Of a stretch of 64,000 nt of DNA, positions 38,564 through 46,268 are shown piece after piece. Every line of letters begins with the position of its first letter. Position 1 is the first letter of the stretch. Under the pieces are notes generated by a model. It was not told where the DNA came from, made no database searches, and saw nothing but the letters and a program-made list of their open reading frames with translations. The translations under genes were made by a program, and so were the position numbers. Source of the stretch: Limnohabitans planktonicus II-D5 (GTDB taxonomy: Bacteria; Pseudomonadota; Gammaproteobacteria; Burkholderiales; Burkholderiaceae_C); NCBI RefSeq assembly GCF_001270065.2, contig NZ_LFYT02000008.1, positions 62,001 to 126,000 of the forward strand, written 5' to 3'.

Positions 38564-39199
38564 ATGTGTATAGATATCGTACTGGCCGACCCCTATCCAG
38601 TCATGCTGGACGGCTTGTCTCATGTGTTTGGTCAGTCCCCCGATTTTTCAGTCAAATCTTGTGTCAAGAATGGCGACGATGCTTTACATGCCTTGCGCCA
38701 GCATTCACCAGATATTCTGGTCATGGATTTGTCTTTGACCCAGCGCAGCGGTTTGGCCTTGTTGGAGGAAATCAAAGCCCATAAGCTGAAGACCCGACCC
38801 ATTGTGTTCACGGGCGCTCCGTTGGGCGAGGTGATGCGAGCCATCGACCTGGACATTCCGGGCCTGGTGTCGAAGGAAAAGTCCAGTCAGGTTCTGACCC
38901 GTTGTATCAAGTCGGTCCACGAAGGTGGCAAATGGCTGGATCGGGATTTAACGGTCAAAACCATGTCTCTTTTGCTGGAGCAACAAAAGAAAAATTCCCA
39001 TGCGTCTCAGCTGCTCACGCCCCGCGAGATGATGGTGGCACGGATGGTGACGGAAGGCTGGCCGAATAAAAAAATTGCTACCAAATTGTTCATCAGCGAA
39101 GGCACGGCCAAGTTGCATCTGCATCACATTTATCAAAAACTCAATTGCCCTGGACGCATGTCTTTGCAGCGATACATGCAAGAGCAAGGCTTGGTATGA
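38564..39199 (+). CDS. LuxR/NarL-type response regulator
   Basis: A 211-residue two-domain regulator. The receiver has an intact phospho-acceptor (Asp55 in ILVMDLSLT), an acidic residue at position 9 and the conserved lysine in GLVSKEKS. The C-terminus is a GerE/LuxR helix-turn-helix (LTPREMMVARMVTEGWPNKK). The ATG at 38564 follows AAGGAT. A cognate histidine kinase is not in the window. It is the third regulator type in the island. Confidence 0.88.
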   Translation: MCIDIVLADPYPVMLDGLSHVFGQSPDFSVKSCVKNGDDALHALRQHSPDILVMDLSLTQRSGLALLEEIKAHKLKTRPIVFTGAPLGEVMRAIDLDIPGLVSKEKSSQVLTRCIKSVHEGGKWLDRDLTVKTMSLLLEQQKKNSHASQLLTPREMMVARMVTEGWPNKKIATKLFISEGTAKLHLHHIYQKLNCPGRMSLQRYMQEQGLV

Positions 39200-39363
39200 A
39201 GTGGACTGCCGCGTTCAACCGCATGGCACTGGATTTTTCCCATTGAAAGAGCAGCTTTGTGCTGACGAAAAAATGCAGGGACATCGTTCGCGACTGCGTG
39301 CGCACGATGCGGTGACGGCGCTCATTATTGAAGAGATGTAAGCAATTTAAAAATACAGTCCAT

Positions 39364-39381
39364 ATGTGCTACGTCGCACAT
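39364..39381. promoter_or_regulatory. 18-bp near-perfect palindrome (candidate operator)
   Basis: ATGTGCTACGTCGCACAT is palindromic except for one mismatched pair (T39370/C39375). It lies 129 bases upstream of the pseudo-receiver regulator gene. It could bind a dimeric regulator such as one of the LuxR-type proteins; this is inferred from symmetry alone. Confidence 0.35.
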
Positions 39382-39455
39382 TCAATTAGGGTAATGCTGA
39401 TTACACTTTCTCCGTGACGTAGAGCTAAGCCGTCTTTTTAAGACAGTTGCATGCT

Positions 39456-39468
39456 GTGCTCAGAGCAC
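39456..39468. promoter_or_regulatory. Perfect inverted repeat in leader of the pseudo-receiver gene
   Basis: GTGCTC-A-GAGCAC is a perfect 6-bp inverted repeat around one base, 41 bases before the start codon at 39510. Just upstream GTCTT-TTT-AAGAC (39432-39444) is another. They may be operators or RNA hairpins. Confidence 0.3.
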
Positions 39469-39509
39469 CTAGAAAACAGTTTTTTTACCGCTCGCTTCAA
39501 GGAGTTTCG

Positions 39510-40154
39510 ATGCCCATTCGCGTTTTGCTTTCTTCCAAACACAAGGCGGTTTCTGAAGGCATAGCCGCTTTATTGCGGACTCACCACGACATGGACCTTG
39601 TGGGTATGGCAGACGGTGATTCCGGTACCCTTGCCTTGTGCGATGAAGTCGATCCGGACGTTGTGCTTTTCGGCATGCACTCCAATGATGCGCATGACCT
39701 GACACTGATGCAGCAGATGGCGCTCAGGCACCCACCCATCAACACGGTGGCCTTTTGCAGTCCCACAGATCGCAACGCCATCATCGAGATTCTGGATGCG
39801 GGTGCCAAAGGCTATGTGTCGACGACGAGCAGCATTGACGAGTTGATGACAGCCATACGTGCAGCTGCTGCTGGGCGTCTTTATTTGTGTCAGTCTGCAG
39901 CTTCGGACATGATGGACAGTGTTCGCAAAGCACGCTCCGGAGACATCAATGTTCGAAGGCAGTTGGGTGGTCGTGAAGAGCAGGTTCTTCGATTGATTGC
40001 GGATGGCTACTCCTCCAAGGAGATTGCACGCAATCTGCAAATTGCACCGAGCACCGTGGAAGTACACCGCCGCAACATCATGCGCAAGGTCGGCTTGCAC
40101 AAAGTGGCCGATTTGACGCGTTATGCCATTCGCAATCAGATGGTGTCCATCTGA
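39510..40154 (+). CDS. LuxR-type regulator with degenerate (pseudo-)receiver domain
   Basis: A 214-residue protein with receiver plus LuxR helix-turn-helix (LGGREEQVLRLIADGYSSKE) architecture. The phosphorylation residues are lost. The acidic pocket is Ser8-Ser9 instead of Asp-Asp, the phospho-acceptor is Gly55 (VVLFGMHSN) and the conserved lysine is Thr105 (GYVSTTSS). The fold otherwise looks intact and the DNA-binding domain is normal. It must be controlled by something other than phosphorylation: a ligand, a partner protein or expression level. The ATG at 39510 follows AAGGAG. Confidence 0.88.
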   Translation: MPIRVLLSSKHKAVSEGIAALLRTHHDMDLVGMADGDSGTLALCDEVDPDVVLFGMHSNDAHDLTLMQQMALRHPPINTVAFCSPTDRNAIIEILDAGAKGYVSTTSSIDELMTAIRAAAAGRLYLCQSAASDMMDSVRKARSGDINVRRQLGGREEQVLRLIADGYSSKEIARNLQIAPSTVEVHRRNIMRKVGLHKVADLTRYAIRNQMVSI

Positions 40155-40179
40155 TTGATTGGAGTCTGTCAGCTGCGCA

Positions 40180-40878
40180 TTATTTGGACAATGCCTTCAT
40201 TCTTTCATAGGCTTTCTTGACCACGCCATAGCATTCGCAGGAGCGCTTTTGCAATTCACTGTGATCGAGCACGGTGATGCGGCCGCGCGTGTAGTTGATG
40301 ACGCCTGCTTTCATCAAGCGCGACGCTGCATTGGACACCCCCTCTCGCCGCACGCCCAGCATGTTGCTGATCATTTCGTGCGTCAGTTGGAGGGTGTTTC
40401 CTGCCTGTCTGTCCAATGTCAGCAAAAGAAGACGACACAGCTTTTGATCCAGCGTGTGGTGTCTGTTGCACACGGCCATTTGTGCCATTTGGGTGACCAG
40501 TGCCTGGTTAAAGCGCAGCAAAATTCTTTGAAGTGCGGGGCCTTCTTGAAGAGTTTGCAACACAGTGCTGAAACGGATTCGGATGGCTTGGCCTGCAATT
40601 TGTACGACTGCCCGGTTGGGTGCTTGTGAGGCACCCGATAGCAAATAAAAACCCACCAAGCCCTCACACCCGATCATGGCAATTTCTGTGGAGGCCCCGT
40701 TTTCCAGAATATGGACCCAGGAAATGACGGCGGATGTCGGGAAATAGATGTGACTGACGATGCTGCCGGGTTCAGCCAGAACTTTGCCCAAAGTCAAATG
40801 GGTGTATTCCAATTCTGGCGCCCACTTGGCGTAAATAGACTCGGGTATCAAGTCGAGCAGCGTGTTTTGATTCAGCAT
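40180..40878 (-). CDS. Crp/Fnr family transcriptional regulator (signalling island, last gene)
   Basis: A 232-residue regulator, the same length as the one at 34290 and related to it across both domains. The sensory barrel is followed by a winged helix (LTHEMISNMLGVRREGVSNA), and both paralogues share the tail motif (CECY then K-K-x-Y-E-R). No FNR cysteine cluster is present. It faces the preceding regulator gene, 25 bases stop to stop. The ATG at 40878 has no strong ribosome site; a TTG at 40887 is an alternative. Inverted repeats upstream may be operators. Confidence 0.87.
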   Translation of the reverse strand: MLNQNTLLDLIPESIYAKWAPELEYTHLTLGKVLAEPGSIVSHIYFPTSAVISWVHILENGASTEIAMIGCEGLVGFYLLSGASQAPNRAVVQIAGQAIRIRFSTVLQTLQEGPALQRILLRFNQALVTQMAQMAVCNRHHTLDQKLCRLLLLTLDRQAGNTLQLTHEMISNMLGVRREGVSNAASRLMKAGVINYTRGRITVLDHSELQKRSCECYGVVKKAYERMKALSK

Positions 40879-40925
40879 TACGCACAATGAAGTGATGAAA
40901 TTTAAGATTTGTTAAGACGTTGGAA

Positions 40926-40971
40926 TTGTAGCAAAGATTACAAAAATATCAACAGGTGCTTAATATTGATA
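40926..40971. promoter_or_regulatory. Two inverted repeats upstream of the Crp/Fnr gene
   Basis: TTGTA-N8-TACAA (40926-40943) has the 18-bp dimer geometry of a Crp/Fnr site. TATCAA-N13-TTGATA (40947-40971) overlaps the same promoter region. Both lie within 95 bases of the start at 40878 in an AT-rich patch. Autoregulation is a reasonable guess, not shown. Confidence 0.35.
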
Positions 40972-41052
40972 CGGACTGCTGCGAAACGGCTTCTCCTGCA
41001 AGATCCATGCAGCTGGATCTCCAGTCCCTCCGCTTGTGCAGGGGGACCCTGT

Positions 41053-42642
41053 TCAGGTGGCCGGATGGCCTGCTCCCCAATGCATCGCGGTTCGGTGCTG
41101 CTGGGCTTGGGCGGCAATGGCCTGGCGCGTCTCGGGAATCAGGCGGTTCATGTTTTTCAGCTGCATCAGCATGCGGGGGTTTTGAGCAAGCATGTCGGCG
41201 TGCCGCATCAGGTAATCCCAGTAGAGCGTGGTGAACGGACAGGCCGCTTCTCCAGTGGCTTGCGCAGGGTTGAATCGGCAGCCTTTGCAATGGTTGCTCA
41301 TGCGGTCGATGTATTTGCCGCTGGCAATATAGGGTTTGCTGGCCATGAGGCCACCGTCTGCAAATTGGCTCATGCCCAGGGTGTTGGGCAGTTCAACCCA
41401 TTCCACTGCGTCCACATAAATCCCCAAGTACCACTGGTGGACTTCTTGGGGTTTGACGCCCAGCAGCAAGGCGTAAAGGCCAGTCACCATGAGGCGCTGA
41501 ATGTGGTGGGCGTAACCCTGCGTCAGGGATTGCGATATGGCATCGCGCAGGCAGGCCATCTCGGTGTCACCCGTCCAGTAAAAGTGGGGCAGCGGTGCCT
41601 GGGCCTGCAGGTCGTTGCGCTCGGCGTAGTGCGGCATGTGCGTCCAGTAGATGCCGCGCACATATTCACGCCAGCCCAGGATCTGGCGCACAAATCCCTC
41701 CACCGCTGGCAGCGGGGCATGGCCTTGTTCATACGCCTGCAGTGCCGCTGCCAGCACTTCCCGGGGGTTGAGCAGTTTCAAATTCAAGGCGCAAGACAGG
41801 TGTGAGTGGTACAGCCAGACTTCACCTTCCCACATGGCGTCTTGGTACAGGCCAAAGCTGGGCAGCCGGTGCGCGATGAAATCTGCCAATGCCGACAGCG
41901 CTTGCTCGCGTGTCACGGGCCATGCAAAACTTTGCAAGCTGCCCGGATGGTGAGAAAACCGTTGCTGCACCAAGGCCAGAACTTCCTGAGTGATGGCATC
42001 GGGCTCAAAGCGACTCGGCGGGGGCAGCAGGCCTGGCCCGCTTTTGCCAAAGCTGGCCCGGTTGTCAGCGTCAAAGTTCCATTGGCCGCCGACCGGTTGA
42101 CCGTCTTTCATCAAGATGCCGGTTTTCTTGCGCAGTTCTCTGTAAAAGTATTCTTGGCGCAGTTGCTTGCGCCCACGGGCATGCTCGGCAAATTCACGCA
42201 CGGTGCTGAAAAAATGCGTGTCATCCCGTATGTCCAGTTCCAGTGAATGCGCGTGGGCCACCGAGCGCAAGCTTTGCAACACGCGCCAGTCGCCAGGGGC
42301 TGTCATCACCAATTTTTGGGGCTGATGTTGACGAATGGCTTGATCCAGTTCGCCGCTCAATGTGCCTGTGTTGTTCGGTGCCTCCAGTCGGCTATACAGC
42401 AAGGGCCATCCACACGCTTGCAGCGTGGCGGCAAAGTGCCGCATGGCACTCAAAAAAACGCTGGTGCGTTGTTTGGAAGACACGATGTGGGTCGACTCTT
42501 CATCCACCTCTGCCATCCATATGGCGTCTTGCGCCGGGTCAAAATCACTCAATGCCGATGCACCGTGGTCGAGTTGATCACCCAAAACCAAAACAAGCCG
42601 ACGAAGGCTGGTTTGCATGCGGGTCTCGTTGGTGCTGCTCAT
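41053..42642 (-). CDS. Cryptochrome/photolyase family protein, Fe-S bacterial (6-4) photolyase type
   Basis: A 529-residue flavoprotein of the FeS-BCP class, which repairs UV (6-4) photoproducts with light. The N-terminal domain (LVLVLGDQLDHGAS) is typical. Four cysteines at 364, 452, 455 and 468 have exactly the spacing of the [4Fe-4S] ligands in Agrobacterium PhrB (350, 438, 441, 454 as I recall them). Family blocks such as GWREYVRGIYW and MSNHCKGCRFNP are present. The start at 42642 overlaps the upstream DUF2256 gene by 65 bases; an ATG at 42618 would also overlap. Confidence 0.93.
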   Translation of the reverse strand: MSSTNETRMQTSLRRLVLVLGDQLDHGASALSDFDPAQDAIWMAEVDEESTHIVSSKQRTSVFLSAMRHFAATLQACGWPLLYSRLEAPNNTGTLSGELDQAIRQHQPQKLVMTAPGDWRVLQSLRSVAHAHSLELDIRDDTHFFSTVREFAEHARGRKQLRQEYFYRELRKKTGILMKDGQPVGGQWNFDADNRASFGKSGPGLLPPPSRFEPDAITQEVLALVQQRFSHHPGSLQSFAWPVTREQALSALADFIAHRLPSFGLYQDAMWEGEVWLYHSHLSCALNLKLLNPREVLAAALQAYEQGHAPLPAVEGFVRQILGWREYVRGIYWTHMPHYAERNDLQAQAPLPHFYWTGDTEMACLRDAISQSLTQGYAHHIQRLMVTGLYALLLGVKPQEVHQWYLGIYVDAVEWVELPNTLGMSQFADGGLMASKPYIASGKYIDRMSNHCKGCRFNPAQATGEAACPFTTLYWDYLMRHADMLAQNPRMLMQLKNMNRLIPETRQAIAAQAQQHRTAMHWGAGHPAT

Positions 42643-42814
42643 TGGCCACGCAAGATGCAGGAGGAATCGGCTTTTTTTTTCTGCACGCTTGTGAACAGTA
42701 CAGAACTTGTTCCCAATTTTTAGCCCAGGCTTTGCGCCAAGTCATGTCGCGTCCGCACACCGCGCAGGGCTTGCTGGGCAGGTGCTGTTTGTTGCCTTTG
42801 AATGCGGGTTTCAT
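42578..42814 (-). CDS. DUF2256 zinc-ribbon-like small protein
   Basis: A 78-residue protein whose core (HLPSKPCAVCGRDMTWRKAW...YCSQACRKKK) has the two cysteine pairs of DUF2256, likely a small zinc-binding fold. The final 25 or so residues are coded within the overlap with the photolyase gene and may be an extension without function. DUF2256 genes are often seen next to photolyase or cryptochrome genes, so it may act with the photolyase. No biochemical role is known. Confidence 0.85.
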   Translation of the reverse strand: MKPAFKGNKQHLPSKPCAVCGRDMTWRKAWAKNWEQVLYCSQACRKKKPIPPASCVANEQHQRDPHANQPSSACFGFG

Positions 42815-43020
42815 GCCGGGTTGAAGTTGGAATACGTAAAGGGAGGCCTTGCCTGGATGTGCTTTGAGGATTATTCATCATGCATGGATCACCTGTGGTG
42901 TCTGTGCCCAATGGATGCCTCCCACTCCCCAAGCTTTGAAGTCATGGCTGTGGCATTGCACAAGAACCCATTACAGTCAGACCTTTTCAGTCGAGGATGG
43001 TTTTGAGTCTTGAGCAAATC

Positions 43021-43455
43021 ATGGATGCGATCTGGGTACAGTCTTCCGAAGTGCATGGCAAAGGCGTTTTTGCTGCGCGCCACATGGCTGCAGGCGAAAC
43101 GGTGATCGAATACGTGGGTGAAATCATCACGATGGCTGAAGCCATTGCCCGCCATCCACACGACCCGAAAGACCCCCAGCACACCTTTTATTTCCAACTT
43201 GACGATGGCCGGGTGATCGACGCTTTGCATGGCGGCAACGCTTCCAAATGGATCAACCATTCATGCCGTCCCAATTGCGTGCCCGATGTCGTGAAGGGGC
43301 GCATTTTCATCCAAACGCGCAGACCCGTGTTTCGGGGTGAAGAGCTGACGTTTGACTATGGCTTGGTCAGCGACGAACCCATGACAGCGGCACTCAAGGC
43401 GCAATATGCGTGCCGTTGTGGTGCGAAAAAGTGCCGAGGCACGATGCTGGCCTGA
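43021..43455 (+). CDS. SET domain-containing protein-lysine methyltransferase
   Basis: A 144-residue protein that is almost wholly a SET domain. It has the opening VHGKGVFAARHMAAGETVIE, the SAM/knot motif NHSCRPNC, GEELTFDYG and a cysteine-rich post-SET tail (CRCGAKKC). All pieces of an active lysine methyltransferase are there. SET domains are mostly eukaryotic but occur in some bacteria; the bacterial target is unknown. I started at the ATG at 43021; one at 42997 would add 8 residues. The gene stands alone. Confidence 0.85.
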   Translation: MDAIWVQSSEVHGKGVFAARHMAAGETVIEYVGEIITMAEAIARHPHDPKDPQHTFYFQLDDGRVIDALHGGNASKWINHSCRPNCVPDVVKGRIFIQTRRPVFRGEELTFDYGLVSDEPMTAALKAQYACRCGAKKCRGTMLA

Positions 43456-43644
43456 CACGCGCAATGCCGCTGTTGACCGCGAAGACACATGCGTTCAGCC
43501 GCTCGGTCGACGCGTCTGACATCATGAGCGCTTGCCACATTTCTATAATCAAACACGGGTCAAAGTCAGCGTGCATAAGAACACGATCCCCCTCAAAAAC
43601 ACATGGACGCATGTGGCGACAATCCCCCGGTTCAGGAGACATTC

Positions 43645-44481
43645 ATGACTTTGCTGTTGAGCACCCCTCAGCCCGTTTCGCCGCGCCGCTGCAGCAGCGC
43701 CGAGCGGCTGATGTGGATCACGTCGGACCGCGTTTTTTATGCGGGCCTGCTGGGGGCGCCCGCCATGCACACTGCAGGCGCCATCGTGGTGTATGTGTCG
43801 GTGGAGGCGCCTTTGCGCATCCGCCTGGCCGGGGGCGAATGGCATACCACCGATGTGGCGGTGGTGCAACCCTATGTGCCTTATGAAATTGCCTCCGATG
43901 GTCGGCATGCCCTGGACATCCTGATCGAGCCCGAAACCTTGGACATGTCCCGGTTGCCCGAGTTGCTGCGCGCCTGTGGTGCCGTGCATGCCCCAGAGTT
44001 TGCAGCCCGCGTGCGCAGCGCCCATGCTCAGCTCGTGGCCACAGGGCGTGATCATGACCTGAGGCCCGAAGACTTTGACCCGCTGTTTTTTGACCAGCCA
44101 CTGCCCACACGCCAGATCGATGCCCGCATCGCAGGGGTGCTTGAGCGCATCAAAACCGACCCCTCCACACAGGCAGCGGCACAAGCCTGCGCCGAAGAAG
44201 CCAAATTGTCCTTCTCGCGTTTTTTGCACCTGTTCAAGCAAGAGGTGGGCGCACCCTTTCGCAGTTTTCGCACCTGGAAGCGTGCCCGCAGCTTGCTGCA
44301 CCATGTGAACAGCGACAGCAATCTGGTCTACGTGGCGCTGGATATCGGCTACCCCGACTCGACCCACTTCAGCCACTCGATCCGCCAGACTTATGGGCTC
44401 AAGCCCCGCGACATCTTTGCAGGTTCACGCAAGCTGCGCATCATCCAAGGCGGGGAGCCCGGCGAGTACATGACGGCTTGA
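43645..44481 (+). CDS. AraC family transcriptional regulator
   Basis: A 278-residue regulator with an N-terminal small beta-barrel sensing region (residues about 20-110) and a C-terminal AraC double helix-turn-helix (CAEEAKLSFSRFLHLFKQEV and ALDIGYPDSTHFSHSIRQTY). The ATG at 43645 is preceded by AGGAGA. A TATAAT hexamer sits at 43544-43549 but without a good -35. No neighbour suggests its effector or target genes. Confidence 0.88.
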   Translation: MTLLLSTPQPVSPRRCSSAERLMWITSDRVFYAGLLGAPAMHTAGAIVVYVSVEAPLRIRLAGGEWHTTDVAVVQPYVPYEIASDGRHALDILIEPETLDMSRLPELLRACGAVHAPEFAARVRSAHAQLVATGRDHDLRPEDFDPLFFDQPLPTRQIDARIAGVLERIKTDPSTQAAAQACAEEAKLSFSRFLHLFKQEVGAPFRSFRTWKRARSLLHHVNSDSNLVYVALDIGYPDSTHFSHSIRQTYGLKPRDIFAGSRKLRIIQGGEPGEYMTA

Positions 44482-44499
44482 TGTCGGGCGGCTGACAAC

Positions 44500-44655
44500 G
44501 TCGGACTCTTCGAGTGCCGACCTACGGGGCTGCATGGGTAGGTCGGCGGTCGAAGACCCCGACATGGGCCTGTGCCGAAGCGGAAAAACGTCGGAGCTGA
44601 AGCTGCCGACCTACGGGGACCGCGCTGCCGTAGGTCGGTGGTCGAAGACCCCGAC
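44500..44655. repeat. GTCGG hairpin modules, two tandem units
   Basis: Unit starts are at 44500 (GTCGGACTCTTCGAGTGCCG) and 44590 (GTCGGAGCTGAAGCTGCCG), 90 bases apart. Each is followed by CGACCTACGGGG and then by GTAGGTCGG...GTCGAAGACCCCGAC. Each half is a hairpin, and the two halves are inverted to one another (CCGACCTAC / GTAGGTCGG). Confidence 0.75.
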
Positions 44656-44705
44656 AGACACCTGCGAACCCGCACTGCATGAGTCACAGTTACACCCCCA
44701 CAAAG

Positions 44706-44733
44706 CCAAAGGGCCGGTGAACCGGCCCTTTGG
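44706..44733. terminator. Perfect GC-rich hairpin downstream of livF
   Basis: CCAAAGGGCCGGT-GA-ACCGGCCCTTTGG has perfect 13-bp arms with a two-base centre. On the minus strand it lies 20 bases past the livF stop, but the following bases (CTTTGTGG) give only a weak T-run. It may end the liv transcript or act as an RNA stabiliser. Confidence 0.6.
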
Positions 44734-44753
44734 CATCTCAGCGCTTGAAGCGA

Positions 44754-45470
44754 TCACTCGCCCAGGTAGGCTGCCCTGACTTTGGGGTCTTCGAGCATGT
44801 CTTTGCCCACACCGGTCATGGTGATGAGACCGGAGTCCATCACATAACCACGGTCGGCAATGGCCAGTGCACGGCTGGCGTTTTGTTCCACCAGCAGCAC
44901 CGTGACGCCTTGAGCATACACATCGCGCACCACCTCAAAGATCTTGTCGACCATGATGGGCGACAGGCCCATGGAGGGTTCATCCAGCAGCAAGACCTTG
45001 GGACGGCTCATCAGGGCGCGGCCCATGGCCAGCATTTGCTGCTCGCCGCCGGACATGGTGCCCGCCAGCTGGTCCTTGCGCTCGCGCAAACGCGGGAAGA
45101 TGGTGAACATCTTCTCGATGTCGTCTGCAATGCCTTTTGTGTCTGAGCGGATGTAAGCGCCCATTTGCAGGTTTTCGGTGATGGTCATGCGGGTGAACAC
45201 GCCACGGCCTTCGGGCACCATGGCCAGACCTTGTTTGACCAGATCCCAGGGGCCTTGGCCCTTGATGCTCTTGCCCAGGTACTCGATGTCGCCCACTTGC
45301 AATGGCAAGGTGCCAGTGATGGCTTTCATGGTGGTGGTTTTGCCCGCACCGTTGGAGCCGATCAGCGAGACCAGCTCGCCCTCGCGCACCTCCAGGCTCA
45401 CGCCCTTGACCGCCTGAATGCCGCCGTAGCCGACTTGCAGGTCTTTGACTTTCAAAAGAACATTGGCCAT
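44754..45470 (-). CDS. livF: Branched-chain amino acid ABC transporter ATPase LivF
   Basis: An ABC ATPase of 238 residues. It has Walker A (GSNGAGKTTT), the signature MSGGEQQML, Walker B (LLLDEPSMGL) and the LivF-specific VPEGRGVF. It works with LivG beneath the LivHM permeases. The ATG at 45470 lies one base after the livG stop. In this family the solute may be branched-chain amino acids, amides or urea; the missing receptor leaves this open. Confidence 0.94.
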   Translation of the reverse strand: MANVLLKVKDLQVGYGGIQAVKGVSLEVREGELVSLIGSNGAGKTTTMKAITGTLPLQVGDIEYLGKSIKGQGPWDLVKQGLAMVPEGRGVFTRMTITENLQMGAYIRSDTKGIADDIEKMFTIFPRLRERKDQLAGTMSGGEQQMLAMGRALMSRPKVLLLDEPSMGLSPIMVDKIFEVVRDVYAQGVTVLLVEQNASRALAIADRGYVMDSGLITMTGVGKDMLEDPKVRAAYLGE

Positions 45471-45471
45471 C

Positions 45472-46257
45472 TCAGTGCCCTCCCGTGCCCAGATAGGCCT
45501 CAATCACTTTTTCATTCTTCTGCACATCGGCAGGCGTGCCTTCGGCAATCTGCTTGCCATAGTCGAGCACCGTCACACGGTCACACAGGCCCATGACCAG
45601 CTTCACGTCGTGTTCGATCAGCAAAATGGTGCGGTTGTCCTTGCGGATCTGGTCAATCAACTCGCGCAGTTGCACCTTTTCGGTGGCGTTCATGCCCGCA
45701 GCGGGTTCATCCAGGGCAATCAGTTGGGGGTCAGTGGCCAAAGCGCGGGCGATTTCCAGGCGACGCTGGTCGCCATAGGACAAGGTGCGAGCCTTGAAGT
45801 CGGCGTATTTGCCAATGCCCACATAGTCGAGCAACTCTTGCGCCCGCCCAGCAATGGCGGCCTCCTCGGCTTTGAAGCCGGGTGTGCGGAAGATGGCACC
45901 CAGCAAGCCCGAATGGGTGCGGACATGGCGGCCCACCATCACGTTTTCGAGGGCGGTCATCTCGGCAAACAAGCGGATGTTCTGGAATGTGCGGGCAATG
46001 CCCGCCTTGGCCACTTCGTGCACGGCTGTGGGCTGGTAGGGCATGCCCGCCAGCTCGAATGTGCCGCTGTCAGGGGTGTACAGGCCCGTGATCACGTTGA
46101 AGAACGTGGTCTTGCCCGCGCCGTTGGGGCCGATCAGGCCATAGACCTGGCCGCGCTGGATGGTGATGCCCACATCAGTCAGGGCTTGCAGGCCACCGAA
46201 GCGCTTGGAAATGCCCGAGACATTGAGGACGGTGTCTTTGTTCGCTGTTGGATTCAT
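45472..46257 (-). CDS. livG: Branched-chain amino acid ABC transporter ATPase LivG
   Basis: An ABC ATPase of 261 residues with Walker A (GPNGAGKTTFF), a signature region LSYGDQRRLEIARAL and Walker B (LIALDEPAAGMN). The characteristic LivG phrase ARTFQNIRLF is present. The ATG at 46257 follows AAGGAG. It sits between livM (11 bases) and livF (1 base). Confidence 0.94.
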   Translation of the reverse strand: MNPTANKDTVLNVSGISKRFGGLQALTDVGITIQRGQVYGLIGPNGAGKTTFFNVITGLYTPDSGTFELAGMPYQPTAVHEVAKAGIARTFQNIRLFAEMTALENVMVGRHVRTHSGLLGAIFRTPGFKAEEAAIAGRAQELLDYVGIGKYADFKARTLSYGDQRRLEIARALATDPQLIALDEPAAGMNATEKVQLRELIDQIRKDNRTILLIEHDVKLVMGLCDRVTVLDYGKQIAEGTPADVQKNEKVIEAYLGTGGH

Positions 46258-46268
46258 GGTCTGCTCCT

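Larger units (their letters stand above)
39200..39509. other. Intergenic leader with several palindromes
   Basis: No gene is seen in these 310 bases. An AT-rich part near 39340-39420 may hold a promoter. Three inverted repeats lie before the next gene: 39364-39381, 39432-39444 and 39456-39468. The last 10 bases before the next start include AAGGAG. Confidence 0.5.
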
